A stretch of 64,000 bases of DNA. It comes from Sphingosinicella microcystinivorans (GTDB lineage: Bacteria > Pseudomonadota > Alphaproteobacteria > Sphingomonadales > Sphingomonadaceae). The position numbers were made by a program, and so were the translations under genes. The notes under the pieces were generated by a model. That model saw only the letters and a list, made by a program, of their open reading frames with translations, was not told the DNA's origin and ran no database searches. The DNA is taken from assembly GCF_003634215.1 (NCBI RefSeq), contig NZ_RBWX01000007.1:792945-856944 (forward strand), written 5' to 3'. The number at the start of each line of letters is the position of its first letter. Positions within the stretch are counted from its first letter, which is position 1. Positions 24,686-32,959 of this stretch are shown piece by piece.

Positions 24686-25898
24686 TTATCTCGCGCTCGA
24701 TACCGCGGGCCGCGAGCGCACGGGAACACTGACCGCAGCGAGCGAAGGCGACGCGCGCACGCTCCTCGAACGCCGCAAGCTGCTCCCCGTCCGTCTCGGT
24801 GCTGCGGCTGCGGAGGCGCGCACGGCACCGACGCCGACGCTTGCCGCCGGTTTCGGGCGCCGCAAACTGTCTTCGAAGGCGCTGACGCTGTTCACACGCC
24901 AGCTCGCAACCCTGATCTCAGTCTCGCCGCTCGAAGAGTCGCTCCGCTCGATCGCCATGCAGGCGGAGCAGAAGAAGGTCGCCGACATCGTCTGGCGCGT
25001 GCATGGCGGTGTCGTGGAAGGTCGCCGCCTGGCCGATGCGATGGCGCTCGAACCCGCAAGCTTCCCGCCGCTTTACCGCGCGATGGTCGCGGCGGGCGAG
25101 GGCTCGGGCGGGATGACCGAAATCCTCGAACGCCTCGCCGATCTTCACGAGCGGCAAGCGGAAGTGCGCGGCAAGATCCTCACCGCGCTCGCCTATCCGG
25201 CGATGCTCGCGCTCGTCGCGCTGCTCATCGTCATCGGCATGATGACCTACGTGATCCCCAAGGTCGTCGAGCAGTTCAACGACATGGGACAGGAACTGCC
25301 GCTGCTCACGCGCATCGTTATCGGCATTTCCGAGTTCATGACGAGCTACGGCCTCATCGTGCTCGCGCTGATCGCCCTTGGTGTCGTCGTTTTCGGGCGG
25401 ATGATGCAGCGAGAGGATTTCCACCTGAAGGTCGATCGCTGGCTGCTGGGCATCCCGCTCATCGGCCGCCTGCTCCGCGATCTCCACGCCGCGCGCCTCG
25501 CGCGCACGCTTTCCACGATGGTGGATAACGGGATGCCGCTGCTCGACGGCCTCGCGGTCACCTCGCGCACCATCCGCAACCGGGTGCTGCGCGGCGCGAC
25601 GGAGGACATGGTGGAATCGATCCGCGAGGGCGGCAGCCTGTCGGGTTCGATGCGCCGTACCGGCATCTTCCCGCCGCTTCTCGTCCACATGACCGCATCG
25701 GGCGAATCGAGCGGCAAGCTCGCGCAGATGCTCGGCCGCGCCGCCGACTACATGGAGCGCGAGTTCGATGCCTTCACCAAAAGCGCGCTCAGCCTGCTCG
25801 AACCGCTCATCATCGTCATCATGGGCGGCGTGATCGCGACAATCGTGCTATCCATCCTGCTGCCGATCCTGCAGCTCGACACAATTGCCATCAAGTGA
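24672..25898 (+). CDS. gspF: Type II secretion inner-membrane protein GspF
   Basis: A 408-residue polytopic protein with two repeated T2SSF domains. The first has LFTRQLATLISVSPLEESL and a transmembrane helix (LTALAYPAMLALVALLIVIG). The second repeats the pattern with ARTLSTMVDNGMPLLDGL and ends in LLEPLIIVIMGGVIATIVLS. It forms the platform centre that feeds pseudopilins. ATG 24672 lies within the end of gspE (14-base overlap), and the stop overlaps the gspG GTG, so expression is coupled. Confidence 0.95.
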   Translation: MPTFDYLALDTAGRERTGTLTAASEGDARTLLERRKLLPVRLGAAAAEARTAPTPTLAAGFGRRKLSSKALTLFTRQLATLISVSPLEESLRSIAMQAEQKKVADIVWRVHGGVVEGRRLADAMALEPASFPPLYRAMVAAGEGSGGMTEILERLADLHERQAEVRGKILTALAYPAMLALVALLIVIGMMTYVIPKVVEQFNDMGQELPLLTRIVIGISEFMTSYGLIVLALIALGVVVFGRMMQREDFHLKVDRWLLGIPLIGRLLRDLHAARLARTLSTMVDNGMPLLDGLAVTSRTIRNRVLRGATEDMVESIREGGSLSGSMRRTGIFPPLLVHMTASGESSGKLAQMLGRAADYMEREFDAFTKSALSLLEPLIIVIMGGVIATIVLSILLPILQLDTIAIK

Positions 25899-26350
25899 GG
25901 TTCCCCGTGCAGACGCCCGAAAAGAAAAAGAAACGCGAAGACGGATTCACGCTGGTGGAGCTGATGGTCGTACTCGCCATCATCGGCCTGCTGACGACGT
26001 TCGTGGTCATCAACGTGCTGCCGAGCCAGGACCGCGCGATGGTGGAAAAGGCGCGCGCCGACATCGCGCTGATCGGTCAGGCGATGGAAATGTACCGCAT
26101 CGACAACATGACCTATCCGCGCACGGAAGACGGCCTTCAGGCGCTCGTGACGCCGCCCGCCACGCTGGCGCGGCCGGATCGTTACCGCGCCGGCGGCTAC
26201 CTGCAGCGGCTTCCTGACGATCCGTGGGGCAACCCGTATCAGTATGCGTTCCCCGGCACTCACGGGCGCTTCGACATCTTTTCGTTCGGCGCGGACGGCA
26301 AGGCTGGCGGGGAAGGGGACGATGCCGATCTCGGCAACTGGCAAAACTAG
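25895..26350 (+). CDS. gspG: Major pseudopilin GspG
   Basis: A 151-residue pseudopilin with a basic leader (EKKKKREDG) and the prepilin cleavage site G/FTLVELMVVLAIIGLL, Glu5 of the mature protein included. The C-terminal GspG fold is present (YPRTEDGLQALV, GGYLQRLPDDPWGNPYQYAFPG, FDIFSFGADGKAGGEGDDADLGNW) with the calcium-binding loop typical of T2SS major pseudopilins. Starts at GTG 25895 overlapping the gspF stop; a GTG at 25907 is possible. Substrate of the prepilin peptidase encoded upstream. Confidence 0.96.
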   Translation: MRFPVQTPEKKKKREDGFTLVELMVVLAIIGLLTTFVVINVLPSQDRAMVEKARADIALIGQAMEMYRIDNMTYPRTEDGLQALVTPPATLARPDRYRAGGYLQRLPDDPWGNPYQYAFPGTHGRFDIFSFGADGKAGGEGDDADLGNWQN

Positions 26351-26792
26351 CGCCGAGCGCGGCTTCACCCTCGTCGAGATGATGGTGGTGCTGGCGATTG
26401 TCGGCCTGATGACGGCGGTCGTGGTGGTGAACCTGCCGTCTTCGGAATCGACGCTGGCGCGCGAGAGCGAACGGCTTGCGGCGCGTCTGCTCGCAGCGCG
26501 CGATCACGCCATTCTTTCGAACCGCGAAACCTCTGCGATCCTCGATACGCGCGGTTACCGCTTCGTCGAACGGCAGGGAAAGACATGGAAACCGCTTGCC
26601 GACGATCCGCTCGCAGATGCGGCATGGCGCGGCGGCACCATCCCCGCGCTTCCCGAAAACGGCGAGCTTCGCGTCAGTTTCGACAGTGTCGGCATGAGCG
26701 AGGCGCAGGCGCTGACGCTGATGAACGACGACCGGCGCACCGTCGTGCGCGTGCTCGGTTCGGGTGAGGTGAGGGTCGATGGCGGCGCGTGA
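26322..26792 (+). CDS. gspH: Minor pseudopilin GspH
   Basis: A 156-residue protein with prepilin signature G/FTLVEMMVVLAIVGLMTAVVVV and the GspH C-terminal pattern (RLAARLLAARDHAILSNRETSAILDTRGYRF). ATG 26322 lies 29 bases inside gspG in another frame. Minor pseudopilins H, I, J and K form the pseudopilus tip. Identification rests on the leader, order and length. Confidence 0.9.
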   Translation: MPISATGKTSAERGFTLVEMMVVLAIVGLMTAVVVVNLPSSESTLARESERLAARLLAARDHAILSNRETSAILDTRGYRFVERQGKTWKPLADDPLADAAWRGGTIPALPENGELRVSFDSVGMSEAQALTLMNDDRRTVVRVLGSGEVRVDGGA

Positions 26793-27144
26793 AGACGGCT
26801 TCACGCTGATCGAGGTCATGGTCGCGATGGCCGTGCTCGGCCTTGCCGTGCTTGCGCTCATTCGCCTTGGCGCCGCAAACGCGCTGACGGCGGGCCGCGT
26901 CGAGGACGTGCTCCTCGCCGACATCGTTGCAGAGAACGCGATCGTCGATGCGCTCACGCAGCCGGAGCCGCCCGCGCTCGGCGAAACCAGCGGCACGGTG
27001 GTGAATGCCGGCGTGAACTGGACCGTGACGCGGCAGGTCGCGCGCACCGAGAACGCGCGCCTCATCCGTATTTCCGTCACTGTGCGCGGCCCCGGCGGCG
27101 CGGCGGGCGATCTTACCGCCTTCCGGGGCGTCGCCGCCCAGTGA
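26779..27144 (+). CDS. gspI: Minor pseudopilin GspI
   Basis: A 121-residue pseudopilin: MAAREDG/FTLIEVMVAMAVLGLAVLALIRLGAAN, then a small beta domain (VNWTVTRQVARTENARLIRISVTVRG). Order after gspH and length agree with GspI, the core that recruits GspJ and GspK. Overlaps gspH by 14 bases and gspJ by 4. Confidence 0.92.
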   Translation: MAAREDGFTLIEVMVAMAVLGLAVLALIRLGAANALTAGRVEDVLLADIVAENAIVDALTQPEPPALGETSGTVVNAGVNWTVTRQVARTENARLIRISVTVRGPGGAAGDLTAFRGVAAQ

Positions 27145-27749
27145 AGAACGGCTTCACCCTTGTCGAGACGCTGGTCGCGCTCTTCGTGTTTTCGCTGCTC
27201 GCGGCGGCGGCCGTCGTCGTGCTCGGCAACTCCGCCGACGCGCAGCTTCGCCTGGCGGATGTGTCCGCGTCGGTGCAGGATTTCCAGCGCCTGCGCGCTG
27301 CGCTCCGCGCCGATCTCGCGCAGGCTGCCGAGCGTATGCCGCGCGGCGAAGCGGGAGAGGCGCGCCCGGCGTTCGAAGGGGGCGACGGCAACGGACGCCT
27401 GTTCGCGTTCGTTCGGCGTGGCTGGGAAAACCCCGGCGGCGCGCCGCGCGCTTCGCTGCAATATGTCGAATACCGGCTGGAAAACGGTGCCATCGTGCGT
27501 CGCGCCCGGCCGATGGTGGATGGCGCGGCGTTTGGCGAGCCCGCGGTATTGGCGAAGGGCATCAGCAGCGTCGATGTCGCCTACCGCGCCGCGCCGGACC
27601 CGGCGCCGGGCGCTGTCGCGACCGCCGACTGGCGCGCAGCGTGGGATCCATTGCAGCCGACGATATTGCCGCTCGCTGTCCGTATCGATGCGACCACGGC
27701 GCGCTTCGGCGTCGTCCGCCAACTTTTCCTGACGCAGGTGCCGCTGTGA
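27141..27749 (+). CDS. gspJ: Minor pseudopilin GspJ
   Basis: A 202-residue pseudopilin with a GTG start, leader MKNG/FTLVETLVALFVFSLLAAAAVVVL and a larger C-terminal beta domain (FQRLRAALRADLAQAAER, LFAFVRRGW, LQYVEYRLENGAIVRRA, VAYRAA) of GspJ type. Overlaps neighbours by 4 bases on both sides. Confidence 0.92.
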   Translation: MKNGFTLVETLVALFVFSLLAAAAVVVLGNSADAQLRLADVSASVQDFQRLRAALRADLAQAAERMPRGEAGEARPAFEGGDGNGRLFAFVRRGWENPGGAPRASLQYVEYRLENGAIVRRARPMVDGAAFGEPAVLAKGISSVDVAYRAAPDPAPGAVATADWRAAWDPLQPTILPLAVRIDATTARFGVVRQLFLTQVPL

Positions 27750-28741
27750 AGCGGCCTTTGAAGCTTCCGCCGCGCGAACGCGGCATGGCGCTGCTCACAG
27801 TGCTGATGCTCGTGGCGGTAATGGGCGCGCTGACGGCGACCGCGCTTGAAACCATCAACCGCTCGGTGCGCATGGCCGGCAACAGCCGCATCGCCATGCA
27901 GGCGCGATACACCGTGCTCGGCGCGGAAGTGATGGCGCTCGAACGCATCGCCTCGCTCGTCGGCATGGCGGGCGAGCGTTTGCCTGCGGGCTGGAGCGGC
28001 CGCGAATTCACGTTTCCGACGCCGGACAAGACCGGAACCATACGCGCGCGCGTCTCGGACGGCGGCAACTGCTTCAACCTCAACAGCGTCGCGGACGGCG
28101 GTTCCCCCACAACCCTACGCGCGCGGCCGCGCGGCATTGCGCAGTTCACGGCGCTGATGACGACACTCGGCATTTCCGAAGCCGGCGCGCGCCGCGCCGC
28201 CTTTTCGCTCGCGGACTGGATCGACGCGGATACGTCGCCGCTGCCGCTCGGCGGCGAGGATGAGGCGTATACACGCCTGTCGCCCGCCTATCGCACCGGA
28301 AATACGATGCTTGCCGAGGTCAGCGAACTGCGCGCGGTTGCGGGGATCACGCCGGAAATCTATGAAGTCGTGAGACCTTGGGTATGCGCCTTGCCGACAA
28401 CTGAACTTTCACCGATCAACGTCAACACGCTCGAAGCGGCCCAGGCGCCGCTTCTGACGATGATCATGCCTGGGCGGCTCACGCCCGATGCGGCGCGTCA
28501 GGTGATGGCGGGTCGTCCCGCGGGCGGCTGGACCGACGTTCTCGATTTCTGGGAGCATCCCGTGCTTGCGGCGCTGTCGCCGTCGAGCGAGGAGCTGGAT
28601 CAGGTGAAGCTCACCTCGCGCTGGTTCGCGCTTGAGATCGATATGGATGCAGCGGGCTATACGCTCACCGAAACCGCGCTGCTCGATGTCTCGCGCGATC
28701 GCACGCGCGTTGTCGAGCGCCGCTGGACGGTCGAGGAATGA
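27746..28741 (+). CDS. gspK: Minor pseudopilin GspK
   Basis: A 331-residue pseudopilin starting at GTG 27746. The leader ends RERG/MALLTVLMLVAVMGALTATAL, and Met at mature position 1 with an unusual residue at position 5 is normal for GspK, which lacks Glu5. The body has the two SAM-like helical repeats (FSLADWIDADTSPLPLGGEDEAY and INVNTLEAAQAPLLTMIMPG) that cap the pseudopilus. Starts inside the end of gspJ. Confidence 0.93.
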   Translation: MKRPLKLPPRERGMALLTVLMLVAVMGALTATALETINRSVRMAGNSRIAMQARYTVLGAEVMALERIASLVGMAGERLPAGWSGREFTFPTPDKTGTIRARVSDGGNCFNLNSVADGGSPTTLRARPRGIAQFTALMTTLGISEAGARRAAFSLADWIDADTSPLPLGGEDEAYTRLSPAYRTGNTMLAEVSELRAVAGITPEIYEVVRPWVCALPTTELSPINVNTLEAAQAPLLTMIMPGRLTPDAARQVMAGRPAGGWTDVLDFWEHPVLAALSPSSEELDQVKLTSRWFALEIDMDAAGYTLTETALLDVSRDRTRVVERRWTVEE

Positions 28742-29829
28742 GCCGGCGCCTCTTCGTCCTGCTCCCCGCCTCGGGGACGGCACTGCGCTGGCGGACGCAG
28801 GGCGAGGACGGGCGTACGCTCGCCTCCGGGCTGCTCGTCGATGATGCGGAGGCGCAGATCGACGAGGATACGCGCGTCACCGCCATCGTGCCGGGCAGCG
28901 CCGTGTCGCTGCATTGGGTGGAGCTTGCCGCTGCATCCGCCGCGCAGGCCGCTGCCGCGGCGCGGCACCTCGCTGCCGATTTCGTCGCTGCGCCCATCGC
29001 CGATCAGCATGTCGCAGCGGCGGAGACGGCGGACGCCGAGGGCCGGCGCCTGATCGGCATCGTCGACAAAACCGTGATGGAGGGCTGGCTCGCCGCGCTC
29101 GCGCACCACAAACTCGATCCCGATGAAATGGTGCCCGCGCCACTGCTGCTGCCGGTCGTCGAGGATGCTGTCAGCACGCTTCGCGCGGGGGACATGCTGC
29201 TCGTGCGCGCGCCCGATCTTGCGCTCGAGACCGAGCCTGCGCTCGCCGAGATGCTGATTGGTGGCCGGCCGCTGCGGCCGATCCTTCGCGATATTCTTGA
29301 TCTTCCCACCTATCCGGAAACGCCGCTTAATCTTCGGCAGGGGGCATTTCGCAAGGCGGCTGCACGTGCGGTCAGCCGCGCGGACATTCGGCGTATGGCG
29401 CTTCTTGCGGCGGGTATCGTGGCGGCGTGGCTCGGCGCAGATCTCGCGCTTGCGCTCCGTCACCACTTCGCGGCGAACGCGCTGGAGGCGGAAATGAATA
29501 CGCTCGCGGCGAAGGCGCTGCCGGGTGTGGCGATCACCGATCCGGCGCTTCAGCTTCAGCAGCGCTATGCCGCGTCCGCGTCCGGCGGCGGCTTCACCGG
29601 CATGGCGGCATCGCTGTTCGGCGCGTTGCAGGCGAGCGGCACGATCCGGCTCGAATCGCTGCGCTATGAGCCGACGGGCGCGATGCGTGCCACGCTGATC
29701 GCGCCGATGGGCGCTACGGTCGATCCCGTGAAGCAGCGCATGGCGGCGGACGGGCTGAACCTTGTCGAGGGTGCCTCGCGCAGCGGCGACAACGGCCAGC
29801 GTATCGATGTCGAGGTGTCGCGCCTGTGA
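28738..29829 (+). CDS. gspL: Type II secretion protein GspL
   Basis: A 363-residue bitopic protein. An actin-like cytoplasmic domain (residues 1-210; GTALRWRTQGEDGRTLASG near the start) binds GspE. One transmembrane helix follows at about 222-242 (MALLAAGIVAAWLGADLALAL), and a periplasmic ferredoxin-like domain ends the protein. Sequence is divergent from enterobacterial GspL, but length, order and topology agree. Coupled by 4-base overlaps. Confidence 0.9.
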   Translation: MSRRLFVLLPASGTALRWRTQGEDGRTLASGLLVDDAEAQIDEDTRVTAIVPGSAVSLHWVELAAASAAQAAAAARHLAADFVAAPIADQHVAAAETADAEGRRLIGIVDKTVMEGWLAALAHHKLDPDEMVPAPLLLPVVEDAVSTLRAGDMLLVRAPDLALETEPALAEMLIGGRPLRPILRDILDLPTYPETPLNLRQGAFRKAAARAVSRADIRRMALLAAGIVAAWLGADLALALRHHFAANALEAEMNTLAAKALPGVAITDPALQLQQRYAASASGGGFTGMAASLFGALQASGTIRLESLRYEPTGAMRATLIAPMGATVDPVKQRMAADGLNLVEGASRSGDNGQRIDVEVSRL

Positions 29830-30305
29830 TGCAAACAGCGTTAACATGGTGGCACGGTCGCGACGCGCGCGAACAGCGACTGCTTGGCGTTCTTGCCGCC
29901 CTCCTTCTCGCGATGCTGTTCTGGCTCGCGATTCTGCGGCCACTCGCGGCATTCCGCGAGAACGCGGCTGAACGTCACGACCGTATCGCGGCCCAGATGC
30001 CGTCGGTGCGTGCGGCGGCTGCGGGGATTGCCGCGGAGGGGGGAGCCCCGGCCAGCGAAGACGGGCGAGCGGTGCGCGACATCGTCGCCGCCTCGGCGAG
30101 CGCGGCGGGGCTCGAATTTACCTCGATACAGCCCGAAGATGGCGGCGGCGTGCGCGTGGGCATCGCAGCGGTGAAGCCGAGCTTCCTGTTCGGTTGGACC
30201 GCGGGGCTCGAAAAAGACGGCGTCGTCGCCGATCGCGTGCTCGTGCAGCGCAACGATGATTCGACCGTCTCGGCCGAGATCGGTTTTACGGACGGCCCGG
30301 CATGA
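29826..30305 (+). CDS. gspM: Type II secretion protein GspM
   Basis: A 159-residue protein with a short cytoplasmic N-terminus (WWHGRDAREQRLLG), one transmembrane helix (VLAALLLAMLFWLAILRPL) and a periplasmic ferredoxin-like domain. It partners GspL in the platform. GTG start within the end of gspL. Weak sequence conservation is normal for GspM; position and topology decide. Confidence 0.9.
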   Translation: MMQTALTWWHGRDAREQRLLGVLAALLLAMLFWLAILRPLAAFRENAAERHDRIAAQMPSVRAAAAGIAAEGGAPASEDGRAVRDIVAASASAAGLEFTSIQPEDGGGVRVGIAAVKPSFLFGWTAGLEKDGVVADRVLVQRNDDSTVSAEIGFTDGPA

Positions 30306-31009
30306 CGGTGCTTCCGGCCCGCAGGCTTGTCGCGGTGTTCGCCACGGCGCTGATTCTGTTCTTGCTGATCCTGTTCCCGCTGGCGTTTGCGCTCTCGTTG
30401 TCGCCGCTTCCGGCGCAGGGGTTCCACGCGCGCAGCGTTTCGGGGTCGATCTGGTCAGGCCACGCTGCGGGTGCGGGGTTTGGCAGCGCTTCACTTGGCG
30501 ATCTGCGCTTGTCGCTGTCGCCGCTTGCGCTTCTCACCGGGGAGGCGCGTTTCCGTTTCGCGCCGGAAGCGGAAGGGCCCGCACCCGTGGGCGCGCTTGT
30601 CGCTGCGCGCGGCGCTTTCGCTGCGGAGGACGTCACCGCCGCCATTCCGATGCCGCCGCTCGTGCCGGGCGTTGCCGCTACACTTTCGCTTCAGGATTTC
30701 AGCGTCGCCTTCGTTGACAAGACGTGCCGCACAGCATCGGGCGCCGTCACAGCCGAGGTGCGCGTGGAGACTGCGGGCATGTCGCTCGCGGGCACCGCGG
30801 CGTGCGCCGGTCCGCGCCTCCTGCTGCCGCTCACGGGGCGCACTCCCGCGGGTGATGCCAGCCTCTTCGTCCACGTCGCGGGCGATGCGAGCTACACCTA
30901 CGAGATCAAGGTATCGGGCGCGCCCAACACCGATGCGGGGCTTCTCGCCGCGGGTTTCGTGCGCGAAGGCGGCAATATCGTGCTGCGCGGAGAGGGGCGC
31001 CTGCAATGA
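30302..31009 (+). CDS. gspN: Type II secretion protein GspN
   Basis: A 235-residue protein with an N-terminal membrane segment (VAVFATALILFLLILFPLAFAL) and a periplasmic part with GFHARSVSGSIWSGHAAGAGFGSASLGDLRLSLSPLALLTGEARFRF, a GspN hallmark. GspN is an optional secreton component of unclear role. A CxxxC-like pair (KTCRT, TAACAG) may form a disulfide. Overlaps gspM and the next gene by 4 bases. Confidence 0.88.
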   Translation: MTVLPARRLVAVFATALILFLLILFPLAFALSLSPLPAQGFHARSVSGSIWSGHAAGAGFGSASLGDLRLSLSPLALLTGEARFRFAPEAEGPAPVGALVAARGAFAAEDVTAAIPMPPLVPGVAATLSLQDFSVAFVDKTCRTASGAVTAEVRVETAGMSLAGTAACAGPRLLLPLTGRTPAGDASLFVHVAGDASYTYEIKVSGAPNTDAGLLAAGFVREGGNIVLRGEGRLQ

Positions 31010-31470
31010 GGCGCGCCGCGATTCTGCTCGGCGCGCTTGCCGCGGCCTCGTGCGGCGGGGCCGGCGGCCCCGCGCCGCGTCCGCTGGCGACCAATGTTTC
31101 TGCCGCCCGCCCGCTTGCAGAGCTCCCGCAGCAGGACCTTCAGCAGGGCCAGTGCGGTATGGCGCTCTGGCAGCGCACCGAGCCTGCACGCCGCATCGCG
31201 TTTGTTCTGGATGAGCCGGCGACGATCCGCATCGTAGATGACGGCAAGGTTATCGTGTTGGCGCGGACCGCATCGGAGGGCGATCCCGTCGTCCGCCACG
31301 CGCCCGTGCAGCGCTTCGCAGGCGCTGGGCACAGCGTCACCATTGATGTCCGTATGGAGCAGCGCGAAGGCCTGACTGCGGGCGCGATCATTCCCGAAGG
31401 CACGCTGACCTCGCAGTCAGCGCGCGGTTCGGTCGTCCTTCCGGTGTTTGGCCTTATCGGCTGCCGTTAG
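31006..31470 (+). CDS. Lipoprotein of unknown function, last gene of the gsp operon
   Basis: A 154-residue protein with a lipoprotein signal (MRRAAILLGALAAASC, Cys16) followed by a Pro/Ala/Arg spacer. The rest is a small domain with two further cysteines (GQCGMALWQR and the C-terminal GLIGCR) that could bridge, and a beta-rich middle (RIAFVLDEPATIRIVDDGKVIVLARTA). I do not recognise a family. The 4-base overlap with gspN places it in the secretion operon; a pilotin-like or accessory role is possible, but the sequence is not GspS. Confidence 0.75.
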   Translation: MRRAAILLGALAAASCGGAGGPAPRPLATNVSAARPLAELPQQDLQQGQCGMALWQRTEPARRIAFVLDEPATIRIVDDGKVIVLARTASEGDPVVRHAPVQRFAGAGHSVTIDVRMEQREGLTAGAIIPEGTLTSQSARGSVVLPVFGLIGCR

Positions 31471-31476
31471 CCGCGC

Positions 31477-31839
31477 TTAGTTGCGCGCGGCGGTCGCGGT
31501 CGTCTGCAGTGCGGACTTTGCGACGGCATGTGCCGAGACGACGCTGCCGTCCGAAAGCACAAGCTTCATGTCGTCTTCCTCCAGCACCTTCGCATAAAGA
31601 TCGCGCGCGGCGAGATCGCGCTCGGTCACGCGGTAGATCTGCGCGAGGTTGAGAAGGCGGGCGGGATCGTCCCGATCCGTGCGCATCAGCTGCGACTCAG
31701 CCTTCTGCCAGTCGCCTTTTGTCATCGCAGCATAGCCGAGAGAGCCCGGCGTATAGCCGATTTCGGCCTGCTGGGTGGGCGACGTGGTGCAGCCGGCAAG
31801 GAGCGCGGCGGCAGCGGTGGCGACAAATGCAAGTTTCAT
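31477..31839 (-). CDS. Small TPR-like lipoprotein preceded by tandem Pho boxes
   Basis: A 120-residue protein with a lipobox (MKLAFVATAAAALLAGC, Cys17). The mature part contains one TPR-like helical pair (GSLGYAAMTKGDWQKAESQLMRT, then DPARLLNLAQIYRVTERDLAARDLYAKVLEEDD). I start at ATG 31839. It converges on the gsp operon, with only 6 bases between stop codons. Two near-perfect Pho boxes 65-115 bases upstream predict strong induction in phosphate starvation. Function unknown; an envelope accessory to secretion or phosphate acquisition is inferred from context. Confidence 0.82.
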   Translation of the reverse strand: MKLAFVATAAAALLAGCTTSPTQQAEIGYTPGSLGYAAMTKGDWQKAESQLMRTDRDDPARLLNLAQIYRVTERDLAARDLYAKVLEEDDMKLVLSDGSVVSAHAVAKSALQTTATAARN

Positions 31840-31903
31840 GGCGACACTCCCTCGGTACTGGTCCCCCGGTTGATGCGACTCAGGAACCCCTCTTTGTTCG
31901 CAC

Positions 31904-31954
31904 ATTACAGTTTTATGACAGTCGCGTAAATGAATTATTACAGTTTTGTGACAG
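31904..31954 (-). promoter_or_regulatory. Tandem Pho boxes
   Basis: On the minus strand, CTGTCACAAAACTGTAAT (31937-31954) and CTGTCATAAAACTGTAAT (31904-31921) each match CTGTCAT-N4-CTGTCAT with only the last half-site diverging. Their starts are 33 bp apart, three 11-bp steps, so both lie on the same DNA face. They point to the lipoprotein gene at 31839. Confidence 0.85.
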
Positions 31955-32056
31955 CCGGGCGGAAAGGCCGAAAAACCGGGCTGGAAAACACAGCTAGGCG
32001 GTGCACAAGACTTTGTATTTTGTTTGGTAAGGTCTGTTCGCGCATAGAGCGTTGCC

Positions 32057-32959
32057 ATGAAGCCCTTGACCCATCTCGATCGCCTTGAAGCCGAAAGCCT
32101 TCACATCTTCCGCGAGGTTGTCGCGGAGTGTGAGAAGCCGGTGATGCTCTATTCCATCGGCAAGGATTCAGCCGTGATGCTGCATCTGGCAAAGAAGGCG
32201 TTCTATCCGGCGCCGCCGCCGTTCCCGCTGCTGCATGTCGACACGACGTGGAAGTTCCGCGCCATGTACGACCTGCGCGAGAAGTCCGCTGCGGATGCGG
32301 GAATGGATCTCCTTGTCTGGCACAATCCGGAGGCGAAGGAGCGGGGCATCAACCCGTTCGATCACGGCTCGGCGCTCCACACCGACATGTGGAAAACCGA
32401 AGGCCTGAAGCAGGCGCTCGACCACTACGGCTTCGATGCGGCCTTCGGCGGCGCACGGCGCGATGAAGAGGCGAGCCGCGCCAAGGAGCGGATCATGAGC
32501 TTCCGCACATCGACGCACCGCTGGGACCCGAAGAACCAGCGTCCGGAGCTGTGGAACCTCTTCAACGTCCGCAAGAACAAGGGCGAAAGCATCCGCGTCT
32601 TCCCGATCTCGAACTGGACCGAGCTCGACATCTGGCAATATATCCACCGCGAGAACATCCCCATCGTGCCGCTGTACTTCTCGCAGGAGCGCCCAACGGT
32701 GCGGCGCGGCGACCTGCTGCTGATGGTGGACGACGACCGCTTCCCGCTCGCCGAGGGTGAAACGCCGGAAATGCGCTCGATCCGATTCCGCACGCTCGGC
32801 TGCTATCCGCTGACCGGCGCGGTTGAGAGCAAGGCGGCGACGCTGCCGGAGATCATCCAGGAAATGCTGCTCACCACCACCTCCGAACGGCAGGGGCGGG
32901 CGATCGACCACGATCAGGCCGCCTCGATGGAAAAGAAGAAGCAGGAGGGGTATTTCTGA
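32057..32959 (+). CDS. cysD: Sulfate adenylyltransferase subunit 2
   Basis: A 300-residue ATP sulfurylase small subunit. The PP-loop is at residues 33-42 ([10 protein letters not shown]); [34 protein letters not shown] and the C-terminal [16 protein letters not shown] are all family signatures. With CysN it makes adenylyl sulfate from ATP and sulfate, the first step of assimilation. Its stop overlaps the cysNC start by one base. The rest of the reduction pathway is not in this window. Confidence 0.97.
   Translation: MKPLTHLDRLEAESLHIFREVVAECEKPVMLYSIGKDSAVMLHLAKKAFYPAPPPFPLLHVDTTWKFRAMYDLREKSAADAGMDLLVWHNPEAKERGINPFDHGSALHTDMWKTEGLKQALDHYGFDAAFGGARRDEEASRAKERIMSFRTSTHRWDPKNQRPELWNLFNVRKNKGESIRVFPISNWTELDIWQYIHRENIPIVPLYFSQERPTVRRGDLLLMVDDDRFPLAEGETPEMRSIRFRTLGCYPLTGAVESKAATLPEIIQEMLLTTTSERQGRAIDHDQAASMEKKKQEGYF

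Noticed and set aside
26010-27722. A 570-codon minus-strand frame across gspG-gspJ
   Set aside because: Antisense of pseudopilin genes that are clearly real by leader motifs and order.
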